Source of the DNA: Whitmania pigra
Lineage: Eukaryota; Annelida; Clitellata; Hirudinida; Haemopidae
Length of the DNA stretch: 64,000 nucleotides
Direction of reading: 5' to 3'
Assembly: GCA_021613335.1 (NCBI GenBank)
Contig: JAJTWR010000305.1
Span: forward strand, 773,501-837,500
Notes under the pieces: generated by a model
Databases searched by the model: none
Told to the model about the DNA's origin: nothing
The model's input: the letters and a program-made list of their open reading frames with translations, nothing else
Program-made: the position numbers and the translations under genes
Shown here: piece after piece, positions 63,972-64,000 of the stretch
Layout of the letters: every line of letters starts with the position of its first letter
Position numbering within the stretch: position 1 is the stretch's first letter

Positions 63972-63990
63972 CTATTTTATAAAAAAAAAA
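62480..63990. repeat. About 508-bp tandem repeat carrying an LDLa exon plus a Thr-rich exon
   Basis: Exon starts at 62955, 63462 and 63971 give steps of 507 and 509 bp, and the introns are almost identical too. A more diverged fourth unit ends at 62361. The array runs off the window end. Confidence 0.9.
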
Positions 63991-64000
63991 GGGGTAGCAT

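Overview
The window is AT-rich animal nuclear DNA. Genes are split by short GT-AG introns and are separated by microsatellites, a tRNA-derived SINE, LINE remnants and LTR retrotransposons. No bacterial operon, rRNA gene or functional tRNA gene is visible. The protein families (LDLa, SRCR, trypsin, PAN, F5/8-type lectin, TRIP12-like HECT, PQ-loop) and a CsRn1-type Ty3/gypsy element with a CHCC Gag motif point to an invertebrate. I cannot name the species; arthropod is a guess. Exon models below were built by hand from splice sites, reading phase and comparison between paralogs. 1-20 kb: four paralogous minus-strand genes encode small secreted proteins with a signal peptide, a PAN/apple-like domain and an F5/8-type (fucolectin-like) lectin domain. 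They sit among segmental duplications that also carry LINE remnants, a solo LTR, a 0.7-kb ATG microsatellite and one collapsed gene remnant. Between the third and fourth copies a complete 4.26-kb gypsy element with identical LTRs lies inside an older LINE reverse-transcriptase fragment. 20-33.5 kb (housekeeping-like): a PQ-loop transporter gene (SLC66A2/PQLC1-like, plus strand), a multi-exon C2H2 zinc-finger gene (minus), a possible small divergent plus-strand gene, and an intronless HECT E3 ligase of the TRIP12/UFD4 type (plus). 33.5-38 kb is AT-rich and microsatellite-rich without a convincing gene. 38-45 kb: three tandem minus-strand two-exon genes encode 92-100-residue secreted peptide precursors. 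A conserved N-terminal block is followed by dibasic-flanked peptides; I do not recognise the family. 45.5-50 kb: two tandem type II transmembrane serine proteases (TM, three LDLa, SRCR-like, trypsin fold). One keeps the catalytic triad; the other has Asn in place of the catalytic Ser. 50.8-64 kb: three minus-strand Thr/Ser/Pro-rich secreted genes are built from tiny phase-1 exons that have been tandemly duplicated. The third carries LDLa exons and is cut by the window end. Between the second and third lies a young non-autonomous LTR element encoding a SAP-domain protein without polymerase. Overall most genes here encode secreted or membrane proteins expanded by local duplication. A shared role (defence, mucus, reproduction or signalling) is plausible, but the sequence alone does not show it.
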